Source of the DNA: Paracoccaceae bacterium
GTDB lineage: Bacteria; Pseudomonadota; Alphaproteobacteria; Rhodobacterales; Rhodobacteraceae
Assembly: GCA_026989055.1 (NCBI GenBank)
Contig: JALSKC010000017.1
Coordinates: 1-64,000 of the forward strand
Direction of reading: 5' to 3'
Length of the DNA stretch: 64,000 nt
Position 1 is the stretch's first letter, and each line of letters starts with the position of its first letter. The notes beneath the pieces are model-generated. The model saw only the letters and a list, made by a program, of their open reading frames with translations, searched no databases and had not been told where the DNA came from. Of the stretch, positions 43,092-52,390 are shown one piece after another. The translations under genes and the position numbers were made by a program.

Positions 43092-44515
43092 CTGACCCTT
43101 CCGTTGAACACGCTGTCATTGTAAGCCTTTTCGCCGGTCTCCAGATCTTCCGCCACAAGCCGGAATCCGACCCGGTCGGCCCGGTCCGCACCGCTGCCCT
43201 CGGGCGCGATCACATAGACCCGCTGCAAGTAGGTCGTATCGGCCGGAACCCGCACCACCAGATCGTCCTCTCCCTCCAGGGCAAGCCGCAGCGGCGCGTC
43301 GGCCTCCAGCGACAGGCGAAAATCGTGATCCGCGCCATGCTTGTTGAGCAGCCGCACGTCGTAGGTATTGCGTACCGAACCGTCGGACAGAACCACATAT
43401 GTCGGGTTGCGCACCGGCGCCACCGACATCCCGATCCCGGAGCGCAGGAACAGCGCGGCAAGCAGCGCAAGCCCGACCCCGGCCCACAGCACCGTATACA
43501 GGATCGTGCGCGGGCGGAACACATGCTTCCAGACGGGCAGCGGCGCCTTGCCGGAGCGTTCCCTGGCCTCGTCTGTCAGCGCCATGTAATCGATCAGCCC
43601 GCGCGGCTTGCCGATCCTGTCCATCACCTCGTCGCAGGCGTCGATGCACAGCGCGCAGGTGATGCATTCCAGCTGCTGGCCGTCGCGGATGTCGATCCCC
43701 ATCGGGCAGACGTTGACGCAGGCCATGCAGTCGATGCAGTCGCCCAGCCTGTCGGCGCCCTCCTTCTTGCGGTGCCGGCCCCGCGGCTCGCCGCGCCAGG
43801 AGCGGTAGCCGACCACCAGCGTGTCCTCGTCCATCATCGCCGCCTGGATGCGCGGCCAGGGGCACATGTAGATACAGACCTGCTCGCGGGCGAAGCCGCC
43901 GAACAGCACGGTCAGCACGGTCAGCAGCCCCATGGTGGTATAGGCGATCGGGTGGGCCTGCCCGGTCACCAGATCGCGCAGCAGGGTCGGCGCATCGGTG
44001 AAATAGAACACCCAGGCTCCGCCGGTGGCCAGCCCGATCAGCGCCCAGAGGAACCACTTCGTCAGCCGCAGCCGCCACTTGCGCAGATCCCATTTCGCCT
44101 TCCACAGCCGCACCCGGGCGTTGCGGTCGCCCTCGACCCAGCGTTCAACCAGGATGAACAGGTCGGTCCAGACCGTCTGCGGGCAGGCATAGCCGCACCA
44201 GACCCGCCCCAGCGCCGAGGTGAACAGGAACAGCCCCAGCCCGGCCATGATCAGCAGCCCGGCAATGAAGTAGAATTCATGCGGCCAGATCTCGATGAAG
44301 AAGAAGTAGAACCGCCGGTTCGCCAGATCGACCAGCACCGCCTGATCCGGAAGATTGGGGCCGCGGTCCCAGCGGAGCCAGGGCGTGATGTAGTAGATCC
44401 CCAGCGTGAGCGCCATGATCCACCACTTGAGCCTGCGGAACCGACCGGACACCCGACGCGGAAAGACCGGCTCCCGGGCGGCATAAAGGGGCGGCGCATC
44501 TTCGGAAGAGGACAT
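43088..44515 (-). CDS. ccoG: Cytochrome c oxidase accessory protein CcoG
   Basis: Membrane ferredoxin-like cupric reductase that helps copper delivery to cbb3 oxidase. The 475-residue protein has about five membrane helices, a conserved N-terminal YAAREPVFPRRVSGRFR, and two 4Fe-4S clusters in CIDCMACVNVCPMG and CITCALCIDACDEV. The start is uncertain: the ATG at 44515 matches the family N-terminus, whereas an in-frame GTG at 44539 has a better ribosome site (TAAGG). An FNR box lies 61-74 bp before the ATG. If bound at -41.5 it would place the transcript start near 44541, which suits the ATG. Confidence 0.93.
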   Translation of the reverse strand: MSSSEDAPPLYAAREPVFPRRVSGRFRRLKWWIMALTLGIYYITPWLRWDRGPNLPDQAVLVDLANRRFYFFFIEIWPHEFYFIAGLLIMAGLGLFLFTSALGRVWCGYACPQTVWTDLFILVERWVEGDRNARVRLWKAKWDLRKWRLRLTKWFLWALIGLATGGAWVFYFTDAPTLLRDLVTGQAHPIAYTTMGLLTVLTVLFGGFAREQVCIYMCPWPRIQAAMMDEDTLVVGYRSWRGEPRGRHRKKEGADRLGDCIDCMACVNVCPMGIDIRDGQQLECITCALCIDACDEVMDRIGKPRGLIDYMALTDEARERSGKAPLPVWKHVFRPRTILYTVLWAGVGLALLAALFLRSGIGMSVAPVRNPTYVVLSDGSVRNTYDVRLLNKHGADHDFRLSLEADAPLRLALEGEDDLVVRVPADTTYLQRVYVIAPEGSGADRADRVGFRLVAEDLETGEKAYNDSVFNGRVR

Positions 44516-44575
44516 ATCGGAGGTCTTCGGTCTGTTCACGTTGCGGCCTTATGGATCCCGCCTGCCCGGGCGGCA

Positions 44576-44589
44576 TTGACCTAGGTCAA
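44576..44589. promoter_or_regulatory. FNR-type box before ccoGHIS
   Basis: TTGAC-CTAG-GTCAA, a perfect palindrome matching the FnrL consensus. Centre is about 67 bp before the preferred ccoG start. Confidence 0.85.
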
Positions 44590-44666
44590 GATTCACCCCC
44601 GCCGAAGGAACCGCGTCAAAACGCCGCCACCGGGCTGCGCAACGCCCGACCCGGCGCCGCGCCGCC

Positions 44667-45773
44667 TCATCCGGCCGGCGCCCGCCCCTTTTCCGTCCGG
44701 GCGGGGCCGGCGGCGCGCCTTCTCCCGAGCAGCCGCGCCGAAAGGCACCAGAACACCACGGCCAGAAGGGCCCCGGCATAGCCGTCAACCGCATAATGCC
44801 AGCCCAGCTGGACCGAGCCGACCATGATCGCCAGTGCGAACAGCCCCGATGCCGCCCCCCACCACCGCCCGCGCCGGGCACCGTAAAGCGCGATCAGGGT
44901 CGCGCTGGCGACATGCATGCTGGGCATGGCCGAAATCCCGCTGAGCGGGCCGCCGGCCACGTGGCCCCGCCAGAGGGCCTCCTGCACCTCCAGCGCCCAG
45001 ACCGGGCTGATCCGGTCGAAGGCGGCCAGCATCTCCATCAGCGGCACGAATTCTTCCCCGAAACCGAGCCGCGCGTAATAGACCGGCCCGGCCGAGGAAA
45101 ACAGCACCGCCAGGAGATTGCCGCCGACGGCGAAAGTCAGCACGAAGGCCAGCAGGAACACCGGCCCGACCGTATCTTCCCGGGGAGAGAAACAGGCGAG
45201 CACCACGACGAAATAGATGAGGAAGAACCAGAAGTGATAGGCCGCGTTGAGCAGCGTGGTTGCCAGCGGCCTCGCCAGCACCGTCATCTGCAGCCATTCG
45301 TGGGGCGCGCGCCCGAAATGCAGCTTGCGGTCCCAGGCGGCAAAGACCGCATCCCAGGAAAAGGGGTTGAGATGGGGCACGAGCGACTTGAGATGGGAAA
45401 AACCGCCGATGAACAGCACGATCAGCAGCAGCGCCAGCATCCCCCGCCCGATCCGTTCCGTATCACCGGCAAGCGCCTTCAGGTCGTCCAGAAAGCGGGC
45501 GAGCGGCCGGGCGGGGCGCAGCACGAAGGCAAGATACAGGAAATGCCGGACCACCAGCACGAAGCCGAACAGGGGCAGCAGGATCGTGAACAGCATGCCC
45601 AGCGTCCGGCTCATCGCCGGGTCGAAGGGAACCCCGCTCGCCATGCTGATCGAGACCACCGCCAGAAGATGCAGCCCGACCAGGGCGGCCAGCGGCCACA
45701 GCCTGCGCAAGAGCCCGCTCAGACCGCGGCACGGAAAGCGCAGCACCCGGGATATTCCCTCCATCACGAACAT
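44667..45773 (-). CDS. PAP2 superfamily membrane phosphatase / transferase
   Basis: A 368-residue protein with eight or more hydrophobic helices and a C-terminal PAP2 (type 2 phosphatidic-acid phosphatase) region: MPSMHVASATLIALYG holds the first active-site histidine and GWHYAVDGYAGALLAV the second with its aspartate. The upstream half resembles inositol-phosphotransferase (Aur1-like) proteins. Substrate unknown, probably a lipid phosphate. It stands alone between the two cco operons, a position not usual for this cluster. ATG at 45773 is preferred; an ATG three codons later is possible. Confidence 0.78.
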   Translation of the reverse strand: MFVMEGISRVLRFPCRGLSGLLRRLWPLAALVGLHLLAVVSISMASGVPFDPAMSRTLGMLFTILLPLFGFVLVVRHFLYLAFVLRPARPLARFLDDLKALAGDTERIGRGMLALLLIVLFIGGFSHLKSLVPHLNPFSWDAVFAAWDRKLHFGRAPHEWLQMTVLARPLATTLLNAAYHFWFFLIYFVVVLACFSPREDTVGPVFLLAFVLTFAVGGNLLAVLFSSAGPVYYARLGFGEEFVPLMEMLAAFDRISPVWALEVQEALWRGHVAGGPLSGISAMPSMHVASATLIALYGARRGRWWGAASGLFALAIMVGSVQLGWHYAVDGYAGALLAVVFWCLSARLLGRRRAAGPARTEKGRAPAG

Positions 45774-45796
45774 GCCGCCCCGGCTAGCAGCGCAAT

Positions 45797-45814
45797 GTGC
45801 CCTCAATTGGGCAC
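45797..45814. promoter_or_regulatory. Inverted repeat upstream of the PAP2 gene
   Basis: GTGCCC-TCAATT-GGGCAC, a perfect 6-bp stem about 24 bp before the PAP2 start. It could be an operator or a weak hairpin in the leader. Confidence 0.4.
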
Positions 45815-45837
45815 TTCCGCGGAAGCGGAAGAAAAAC

Positions 45838-45884
45838 GGCACCGGCCCCGAAGAAACGCGCGAACAGGATCAGGGGCCGGTGCC
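45838..45884 (-). terminator. Rho-independent terminator of ccoNOQP
   Basis: 12-bp arms GGCACCGGCCCC (minus-strand first arm, complement at 45873-45884) and GGGGCCGGTGCC (complement at 45838-45849), loop 23 nt, followed on the minus strand by GTTTTTC. About 45 bp after the ccoP stop. Confidence 0.88.
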
Positions 45885-45928
45885 TATCCGGGAGCCGGCG
45901 GCCCCCGGAACTCCGTGTGTCGCTCAGC

Positions 45929-46786
45929 TCATTCGCCGCCTCCAAGCTGATGCACATAGGCCGCAACCGCATTGATCTGGGCATCGCTCAGGCGCCCGCC
46001 CCAGTCGGGCATCTCGACGTTGCGGGCGTATCGGACCGAATAGGTGATGTCTTCGGGGCTGTCGCCGAACAGCCAGATCGCATCGGTCAGGTTCGGAGCG
46101 CCCTGATCGCGATCGCCGCTGCCGTCCGCTCCATGGCAGGAGGCGCAGTTGTCGGCATAGACGATCTGCCCCGGCCCGGCCAGCGCGGGGTCGTGGTCGA
46201 GCCCGGCCAGAGACTGCACATAGGCCACCACCTGGGCGATCTCCTCATCCGACAGGAATTCGCCGAAGGCGGGCATTTCCGAATAGCGGGTCTCGTCGCT
46301 GCGCGAGCGGATGCCGTGGCGCACGGTGTAGGCGATGCTCTCGATGTCGCCCCCCCAGAGCCAGTCGTCATCCAGCAGGTTGGGGTAGCCCTTCGCCCCC
46401 GCGCCCCCCGACCCGTGGCACTGCGAACAGTAGGTGCGGAAGACCGCGGCGCCGGAATTGACGGCATACCCGTAAAGCTCCGGATCGTCGCGAAGCGCGG
46501 TCAGGTCGGCCGCGGCCAGCCTGGCCTCGACCTCGGCGTTCATCTCCTTGAACGCCTGGATCTCGCGCGCAACCTCCTGACGGGTGGAATAGCCCAGAAG
46601 CCCCGGAGTCGCCCGCTCCAGCAGCGGCCACGCCGGGTAGAGGATCGTATAGCCGATCCCCCAGATGATGGTGGCATAGAAGGTCCACAGCCACCAGCGC
46701 GGCAGCGGGTTGTTGTATTCCTCGATCCCGTCCCAGCTGTGGCCGGTGGTCTCGACTTCCTGCGGTTGTTCTGGCTTCTCCGCCAT
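45929..46786 (-). CDS. ccoP: cbb3 oxidase diheme subunit III
   Basis: Membrane-anchored diheme cytochrome c that feeds electrons to CcoO/CcoN. The 285-residue protein has an N-terminal helix ([19 protein letters not shown]) and two periplasmic c-type hemes at CSQCH and CASCH, each with a downstream methionine ligand region (YSEMPAFG and NVEMPDWGG). The ATG at 46786 is preceded by GAGGAGG, and the start shares one base with the ccoQ stop. A longer frame is antisense noise. Confidence 0.96.
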   Translation of the reverse strand: MAEKPEQPQEVETTGHSWDGIEEYNNPLPRWWLWTFYATIIWGIGYTILYPAWPLLERATPGLLGYSTRQEVAREIQAFKEMNAEVEARLAAADLTALRDDPELYGYAVNSGAAVFRTYCSQCHGSGGAGAKGYPNLLDDDWLWGGDIESIAYTVRHGIRSRSDETRYSEMPAFGEFLSDEEIAQVVAYVQSLAGLDHDPALAGPGQIVYADNCASCHGADGSGDRDQGAPNLTDAIWLFGDSPEDITYSVRYARNVEMPDWGGRLSDAQINAVAAYVHQLGGGE

Positions 46787-46998
46787 TACTTGGCCTCCTC
46801 TGCCGGAGTGCTCCGCTCCGTGGCCGGCTCCGCGGCCGGCCCGTCCTCGTGGCGGAACGGGATCTGCAGGGTGTCCTCGTAGATCCGGGTGCTGCCGGGA
46901 CGAAACGCCCAGATCACCGAAGCGATGAAGAAGGCAAAGATGGCCAGCATCGCCCAGCTGTCGGCAAACTGGCGCAGAACCGTGTAGGTGTCCGTCAT
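46786..46998 (-). CDS. ccoQ: cbb3 oxidase subunit CcoQ
   Basis: A 70-residue single-helix protein ([20 protein letters not shown]) that stabilises the oxidase and, in Rhodobacter, is involved in redox signalling from cbb3. The RPGSTR boundary and the acidic, Ala/Pro-rich C-terminal tail are typical. Stop TAA overlaps the ccoP ATG by one base. Confidence 0.93.
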   Translation of the reverse strand: MTDTYTVLRQFADSWAMLAIFAFFIASVIWAFRPGSTRIYEDTLQIPFRHEDGPAAEPATERSTPAEEAK

Positions 46999-47009
46999 GC
47001 TTCCCTCCC

Positions 47010-47735
47010 TCAGCGGCTTTCGTCCGGCGTGAAGGTCGAGAAATCGACCATCGTGCCCAGGATCTGGAGATAGGCCACCAGCGCATCCATCTCGGAAATT
47101 CCGGGCCGGCGGTCGAAATTGCGCGTCTGCGCTCCCGGGTAGCGCTCGAGCAACCCTTCGTGGTCGGCATCCGGGTCCGCCTGGGCCAGGAAATCGGCGC
47201 GCGCCAGCTCGATCATCTCGTCCGTGTAGGGCACGCCCACCAGGCGATGGGTGGCCAGAAGCTCGTCGATGTATTCGCCATCCATCATCCGGTCGAGCAG
47301 GAAATCATAGCTGGGCATGACCGATTCCGGCACCACCGACTGCGGATCGACCAGGTGATCCACGTGCCAGTCATCCGAATAGCGCCCGCCGACGCGGGCC
47401 AGGTCCGGGCCGGTCCGCTTGGAACCCCACTGGAACGGGTGATCGTACATCGACTCTGCCGCCAGCGAGTAGTGGCCGTAGCGCTCCACCTCGTCACGCA
47501 TCGGGCGGATCATCTGGCTGTGGCAGACATAGCAGCCCTCGCGGATGTAGATGTCGCGCCCGGCCAGCTCCAGCGGCGAATAGGGCCGCACGCCTTCCAC
47601 CTCCTCGATGGTGTTTTCCAGGTAGAACAGCGGCACTATCTCCACCAGACCGCCCACCGTCACCGCCAGGAAGCTGAAGATCAGCAGCAACGTCGGGCTC
47701 TTTTCCAGCGCCTTGTGCTTGTCGAGAATTGCCAT
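47010..47735 (-). CDS. ccoO: cbb3 oxidase monoheme subunit II
   Basis: A 241-residue membrane-anchored cytochrome c. An N-terminal helix (residues about 13-35) is followed by the [13 protein letters not shown] heme site; the axial methionine is expected in [11 protein letters not shown]. Conserved [13 protein letters not shown]-like sequence [17 protein letters not shown] is present. It lies 12 bp after ccoN and 11 bp before ccoQ. Confidence 0.96.
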   Translation of the reverse strand: MAILDKHKALEKSPTLLLIFSFLAVTVGGLVEIVPLFYLENTIEEVEGVRPYSPLELAGRDIYIREGCYVCHSQMIRPMRDEVERYGHYSLAAESMYDHPFQWGSKRTGPDLARVGGRYSDDWHVDHLVDPQSVVPESVMPSYDFLLDRMMDGEYIDELLATHRLVGVPYTDEMIELARADFLAQADPDADHEGLLERYPGAQTRNFDRRPGISEMDALVAYLQILGTMVDFSTFTPDESR

Positions 47736-47747
47736 TCTTCCGCCCCC

Positions 47748-49352
47748 TTACTCGGCAGGCGCCACGGCGGCGGCCGCGGCCTTCGCCGGCACCCTGCGCA
47801 CGGTCATCCAGAGGTTGTAGGCCATGATCGAGGCCCCGGTGAGATAGAGCAGCCCGCCAGTGGCACGCACCACATACATCGGGTACTTGGCGGCCACGGT
47901 GTCGGCGAAGGAGTTCACCAGGAAGCCGTTGGCATCCACCTCGCGCCACATCAGCCCTTCCATGATGCCGGTGACCCACATCGAGGCCGCGTAGAGGATG
48001 ATGCCGATGGTCGCGAGCCAGAAGTGCCAGTTGACCAGCGCCAGGCTGTAGAGCCGCTCGCGCTTCCACAGCTTCGGAACCATGAAGTAGAGCGCCCCGA
48101 AGGTGATCATGCCGTTCCAGCCGAGCGCGCCGGAATGGACGTGGCCGATGGTCCAGTCGGTGTAGTGCGACAGCGAGTTGACCGCCCGGATCGACATCAT
48201 CGGCCCTTCGAAGGTGGACATGCCGTAAAAGCCGATCGAGATCACCATCATCCGGATCACCGGGTCGGTGCGCAGCTTGTCCCAGGCGCCCGAGAGCGTC
48301 ATCAGACCGTTGATCATCCCGCCCCAGGAGGGCATCCAGAGCACCACCGACATCACCATCCCCAGCGTGCTCGCCCAGTCGGGCAGCGCCGTGTAGTGCA
48401 GGTGGTGCGGGCCGGCCCAGATATACAGGAAGATCAGCGCCCAGAAGTGGATGATCGACAGCTTGTAGCTGTAGACGGGGCGCTCGGCCTGCTTGGGCAC
48501 GAAGTAGTACATCATCCCGAGGAAACCCGCGGTCAGGAAGAAGCCCACGGCGTTGTGGCCGTACCACCACTGCACCATCGCGTCCTGGACCCCGGCGAAG
48601 ACCTGCACCGACTTGGAGCCGAAAACCGAAACCGGAATCGACAGGTTGTTGATGATGTGCAGCATCGCGATGGTCACGATGAAGGACAGGTAGAACCAGT
48701 TGGCCACGTAGATGTGCTTTTCGCGGCGCTTGAAGATCGTGCCGAGAAACACCGCCAGATAGGCGACCCAGACGATCGTCAGCCAGATGTCCACATGCCA
48801 TTCCGGCTCGGCATATTCCTTGGACTGGGTGGCGCCCAGCAGATAGCCGGTGGCCGCCAGCACGATGAACAGCTGATAGCCCCAGAACACGAACCACGCC
48901 AGATTGCCGCCCCACAACCGGGCCGCGCTGGTGCGCTGGACGACATAGAACGAGGTGGCCAGAAGGGCGTTGCCGCCGAAGGCGAAGATCACCGCAGAAG
49001 TATGCAGAGGCCGCAGCCGACCGAAGTTGGTGTATCCCTCGAAGGCGTCTATGTTCAGCACCGGCCAGGCCAGCTGGCTGGCGATATAGACTCCCACGAA
49101 GAAACCGACCAGCCCCCAGAACACGGTGGCGATCACCCCGGCACGGATGACCCCGTCCATGTATTCATGCTCAAGCTCCGCGGGCCGGGCCGGTTCGTCG
49201 GTGTGGCGAAGCGTCCACAGGAACAGACCGCCCGTGACCAGCATCACGATGATAGCCTGCACCTGATAGGCAAGATCACGCGCGTAGTTGGCGGCGATGG
49301 CGGCTGCCAGGGTCAGCAGACCGTATACCACCAGTTTCACGTAGTTCCCCAT
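47748..49352 (-). CDS. ccoN: cbb3 cytochrome c oxidase catalytic subunit I
   Basis: High-affinity oxygen-reducing subunit with hemes b and b3 and CuB. The 534-residue protein has 12 membrane helices. Conserved histidines are in [47 protein letters not shown] and [19 protein letters not shown], which are the CuB and heme ligands. First gene of ccoN-O-Q-P; an FNR box lies 88-101 bp upstream of the start and is shared with the divergent usp gene. Confidence 0.97.
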   Translation of the reverse strand: MGNYVKLVVYGLLTLAAAIAANYARDLAYQVQAIIVMLVTGGLFLWTLRHTDEPARPAELEHEYMDGVIRAGVIATVFWGLVGFFVGVYIASQLAWPVLNIDAFEGYTNFGRLRPLHTSAVIFAFGGNALLATSFYVVQRTSAARLWGGNLAWFVFWGYQLFIVLAATGYLLGATQSKEYAEPEWHVDIWLTIVWVAYLAVFLGTIFKRREKHIYVANWFYLSFIVTIAMLHIINNLSIPVSVFGSKSVQVFAGVQDAMVQWWYGHNAVGFFLTAGFLGMMYYFVPKQAERPVYSYKLSIIHFWALIFLYIWAGPHHLHYTALPDWASTLGMVMSVVLWMPSWGGMINGLMTLSGAWDKLRTDPVIRMMVISIGFYGMSTFEGPMMSIRAVNSLSHYTDWTIGHVHSGALGWNGMITFGALYFMVPKLWKRERLYSLALVNWHFWLATIGIILYAASMWVTGIMEGLMWREVDANGFLVNSFADTVAAKYPMYVVRATGGLLYLTGASIMAYNLWMTVRRVPAKAAAAAVAPAE

Positions 49353-49439
49353 ATCGCGTCCCTCTGCTCATTGCCGGCCACGGGAAATGCCGCCGCCGGT
49401 TCGCCTAGGCTCTCTTGACGGGCCGGAGGCGACAAAACC

Positions 49440-49453
49440 TTGATCCATGTCAA
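49440..49453. promoter_or_regulatory. FNR-type box between ccoN and usp
   Basis: TTGAT-CCAT-GTCAA, matching the FnrL consensus, in the 200-bp divergent region. Placed to control ccoNOQP and possibly usp. Confidence 0.8.
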
Positions 49454-49552
49454 AACGGCGCCCCGCCCGACATGCGATTTCCCGGGCCGAGCAAGGTCAA
49501 TACGTCGCACCCGCCCGCGCTGCACGGTGGGCGCACCGGCAGGAGTCATGAA

Positions 49553-50392
49553 ATGGGTTACAAGAACGTCACCTCGGTCATCACCGACATGGAGACCGAC
49601 CGCTTCGCCCTTGCGGCAGCGATCGATCTGGCCCGCCGCGAACACGGCCACCTCGACGTGATCTGCCTGGGCGTGGACCGCACCCTGCCCGGGTTCTACT
49701 ACGGCGGGGCAAATGCCGTCGCCCTCCGGGAAGGGCTGGCCGAGGCGCAGGAGCGTGCCCTGGAACTCGAACGCGGGGCGCGCGCGACCCTGGAAGGGCG
49801 CGACCTGACCTGGACCCTGCACGCCGTGGCCGCTCCGATGTCGGGGCTGGCTCAGATGCTGGCGCATCTGACGCGCCTGTCCGACATCATCGTGCTGCCG
49901 CGCCCCTATGGCGAAGGGCGCCGCCATGAACACGAGGCAATCGTCGAATCGGAGCTGTTCGATGCCTCGGTGCCGGTGCTCGTGATCCCCGACGGGGCCG
50001 GACTGCCGGACCCGATCGGCAGGATCGTGATCGCCTGGAACGAAAGCCACGAGGCACTGGTCGCGGTGCGCGCGGCGCTCCCGTTCCTGAAACAGGCCGG
50101 GGACGTCAACATCGCCATCGTGAACCCGCCGCCCCATGCCCCCGACCGCTCCGACCCGGGCGGCGCGCTGTCGCAGATGCTGTCGCGCCACGGGGTCAAG
50201 GCCGATGTCTCGATCCTGGCCAAGACCCTGCCGCGGGTGTCAGAGGTGATCGCCCGCCATCTGACCGACCAGGGCGCCGACCTTCTGGTGATGGGTGCCT
50301 ACGGCCATTCGCGAATCCGCGAATCCGTTCTGGGCGGAGCAACCCGGCACATGCTGCAGACGGCCCACATCCCGATCCTCATGGCACATTGA
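49553..50392 (+). CDS. Universal stress protein, tandem-domain type
   Basis: A 279-residue cytoplasmic protein of two UspA-like halves; the second has the nucleotide-binding type motif LLVMGAYGHSRIRESVLGGATR. It corresponds in position and size to the orf277 described beside ccoN in Rhodobacter sphaeroides. The ATG follows AGGAGT. Its last 153 bp overlap the antisense end of the Hint-domain gene. Role unknown, likely linked to microaerobic growth because it faces the same FNR box as ccoN. Confidence 0.9.
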   Translation: MGYKNVTSVITDMETDRFALAAAIDLARREHGHLDVICLGVDRTLPGFYYGGANAVALREGLAEAQERALELERGARATLEGRDLTWTLHAVAAPMSGLAQMLAHLTRLSDIIVLPRPYGEGRRHEHEAIVESELFDASVPVLVIPDGAGLPDPIGRIVIAWNESHEALVAVRAALPFLKQAGDVNIAIVNPPPHAPDRSDPGGALSQMLSRHGVKADVSILAKTLPRVSEVIARHLTDQGADLLVMGAYGHSRIRESVLGGATRHMLQTAHIPILMAH

Positions 50393-51400
50393 ATGGCGCA
50401 CCGAGCCGAGCCGCAACGGCTGCAGCAGCGCCTTGCCGTTGGCGGCGTGGCGGTGCACCAGCGCCTTCTGGCGGCGCCCCGGCGGCAGGAGGGCGGCCGG
50501 CGGCATCGGCGAGAAATCCGCATCCGCCCCCAGAAAGGGAAACAGCTCCCCGACCTCGGCCCTGGCCCGAGGCGGCAGGGATGCAAGCGAACGCGGCGTC
50601 AGCAGGAAGCTCTCGGAGGGCGCGCCCTCGGCAAGGATCAGCGCATGGCGCGCCAGCAGCAGGTGATGATAGCGGATCGCCCCCCGCGGCCGGACGACAT
50701 CGATCCCAGGCATGGCGCACAGATGGGCCGCCGCCACCAGCACCTCGGCGCAGCCGAACATCCGTTCCGCGATCCGCGACCGCACCAGCATCCGGTGCTG
50801 GCGCGACAGCAGAAGATCGCGCCGCGGCAGCCCCTGGCCGAGCGCGCCGGCGGCGATGCGCACCGGAGCCAGCTGCGGGCAGGCGCACATCTCCTGCGGG
50901 GAGACCTCGCGCCAGAGCACCCGCTCGAGGCGGCGACTGCCCCCGCCGGCAAGCAGGATCCGGTCTCCGGCGCGCAGCTCCTCCACCGCGATCTCGCCGC
51001 GGGAGGTCGCGATCAGCGTGCCCCCGACAAGACAGGGCGGCGCCATGTGATCCTCGTATTCCCAGCCGATCTCGTGGCTCCGGTAGCTGCCCAGCCTGGC
51101 CCCTTCGGTGAAGGCGGATTCCGGACCCGGGAGGAAATACCACTCACCCCCGGCATTGAAGAAATCGAAGGTCTCCACATGTTCCTCGCCGTCGGTATCG
51201 GTGAAGGAGACCTTGATCGCATAAGGCGAGCCCCAGGTGGACATCTGCGGCCCGCCGTCGATGCTCACCCGCTCGTCCGAATCGCCCCAGCCCTCGTATT
51301 CGTCATCGTCATCGGTGAAGGTCACCACATGGGACGTGTCATAGACATTGTTGTAGTAGTTGCCGCTCCACTTGAAGGCGATGAAACTGTGCGAGGCCAA
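50240..51400 (-). CDS. Hint-domain protein (Hint_2 type) overlapping usp
   Basis: A 386-residue protein. Residues 1-120 are an acidic, Gly/Tyr/Trp-rich region unique to me (for example FTDDDDEYEGWGDSDERVS). From Cys123 (PPCLVGGTLIATSRGE) it has a Hedgehog/intein-type Hint fold: VEELRAGDRILL, then LLLSRQHRMLVRS with the block-B-like histidine, then VVRPRGAIRYHHLLLARH. It may self-cleave, but the downstream part normally transferred is missing. Residues 337-386 are encoded antisense to usp, an extension that looks like loss of an earlier stop. It interrupts the usp-fnrL order. Confidence 0.75.
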   Translation of the reverse strand: MASHSFIAFKWSGNYYNNVYDTSHVVTFTDDDDEYEGWGDSDERVSIDGGPQMSTWGSPYAIKVSFTDTDGEEHVETFDFFNAGGEWYFLPGPESAFTEGARLGSYRSHEIGWEYEDHMAPPCLVGGTLIATSRGEIAVEELRAGDRILLAGGGSRRLERVLWREVSPQEMCACPQLAPVRIAAGALGQGLPRRDLLLSRQHRMLVRSRIAERMFGCAEVLVAAAHLCAMPGIDVVRPRGAIRYHHLLLARHALILAEGAPSESFLLTPRSLASLPPRARAEVGELFPFLGADADFSPMPPAALLPPGRRQKALVHRHAANGKALLQPLRLGSVRHSMCHEDRDVGRLQHVPGCSAQNGFADSRMAVGTHHQKVGALVGQMAGDHL

Positions 51401-51583
51401 GGCCCGACCCTCCGTTGCCGACAGTCGTTCAGCGGGCGCCGCGCCCGGCCATCTCCGCGCCGGCCCGAGGGCAGCTCACATCGCAGGCGGACGCCGCGCA
51501 CGGCACGAAACGCCGCACCGTGCATCCTGCGACGGAGTCGTTGACAAAACGCAAATGGCGGCAGGGCGGCGGCCGCGGCCCCG

Positions 51584-52333
51584 TCAGGCCGCCACCCCCC
51601 CGTCCGAATCGTCCCCGGTCTCGGCGGTCAGCCGGGCGTAATCGGGCACCCGCACCCGGCGGTTGCCCTCGAGCCGTATGATGCCGTCCCGCCTGAGTGC
51701 CGACATCTGCCGGCTGACCGTCTCCAGCGTCAGCCCGAGATAGTCCGCCATGGCTTCGCGCGTCAGCGGCAGCAGGAACTCGAACCCGTCGGGGGAGGAC
51801 AGCTGCTGCAGGCTCGATTCCCGCCGGGCGATGATCGCCAGCAAGGAAGCGATCTTCTCGCGCGCCCGCTTGCGCCCGAGCACCAGCATCCATTCGCGTG
51901 CCGCGTCCAGCTCGTCCAGCGTCTTTTCCAGCAGGCGCTGGCCGATATGCGGGGTCGTGCGCAGGAGCTCCTCGAACGGCTTGCGCCGGAAACAGCACAG
52001 GGTCAGGTCGGTAACGGCATTCACGTCGTAGCGCACCGTCTCGCGACCCGGACGCCCCAGGAAGTCCGACGGCAGCAGCAGCCCGATCATCTGGGTGCGC
52101 CCGTCTTCCATCGTCTGGGTCAGCGAGGCCACCCCGACCACCACGGTGGCCACGAAATCCATCGGATCGCCGGCCCAGACGACCGGCTGGCCGGCCTCGT
52201 AGCTGCGGTAGTATTTTATCGAGTCGAGATAGGCGAGCTCGTCCGGTTCGCAGCGCGAGCAGATCGCCTGATGCCGGATCGGGCAGCTCCCGCAATCGCG
52301 GTTCTTGAAGACGGGAGCGTTCATGGTGGCCAT
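51584..52333 (-). CDS. fnrL: Oxygen-sensing regulator FnrL
   Basis: CRP/FNR-family activator that turns on microaerobic genes. Cysteines for the oxygen-labile [4Fe-4S] cluster are in CGSCPIRHQAICSRC, with a further cysteine near residue 113; the C-terminal helix-turn-helix ends in the recognition helix LTLETVSRQMSALRRDG, with E..SR as in FNR. Three starts are in frame (52348, 52333, 52324). The first lies inside an FNR box and is unlikely. I give 52333 (249 residues); 52324 is equally possible. Divergent from hemN, as in R. sphaeroides (fnrL-hemZ). Confidence 0.94.
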   Translation of the reverse strand: MATMNAPVFKNRDCGSCPIRHQAICSRCEPDELAYLDSIKYYRSYEAGQPVVWAGDPMDFVATVVVGVASLTQTMEDGRTQMIGLLLPSDFLGRPGRETVRYDVNAVTDLTLCCFRRKPFEELLRTTPHIGQRLLEKTLDELDAAREWMLVLGRKRAREKIASLLAIIARRESSLQQLSSPDGFEFLLPLTREAMADYLGLTLETVSRQMSALRRDGIIRLEGNRRVRVPDYARLTAETGDDSDGGVAA

Positions 52334-52341
52334 TTCCGCGA

Positions 52342-52355
52342 TTGACATGGATCAA
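52342..52355. promoter_or_regulatory. FNR-type box between fnrL and hemN
   Basis: TTGAC-ATGG-ATCAA. Centre is 42.5 bp before the hemN ATG and 15 bp before the preferred fnrL start, so it can activate hemN from the -41.5 position and repress or tune fnrL. Confidence 0.82.
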
Positions 52356-52390
52356 GGCGTCGAGTCTCGCCCTGCACCAAGGCTAGCGCC

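Noticed and set aside
47160-49418. A 752-codon plus-strand frame over ccoO and ccoN
   Set aside because: Antisense shadow of the cbb3 genes with His/Gln/Arg-rich translation and no family match.
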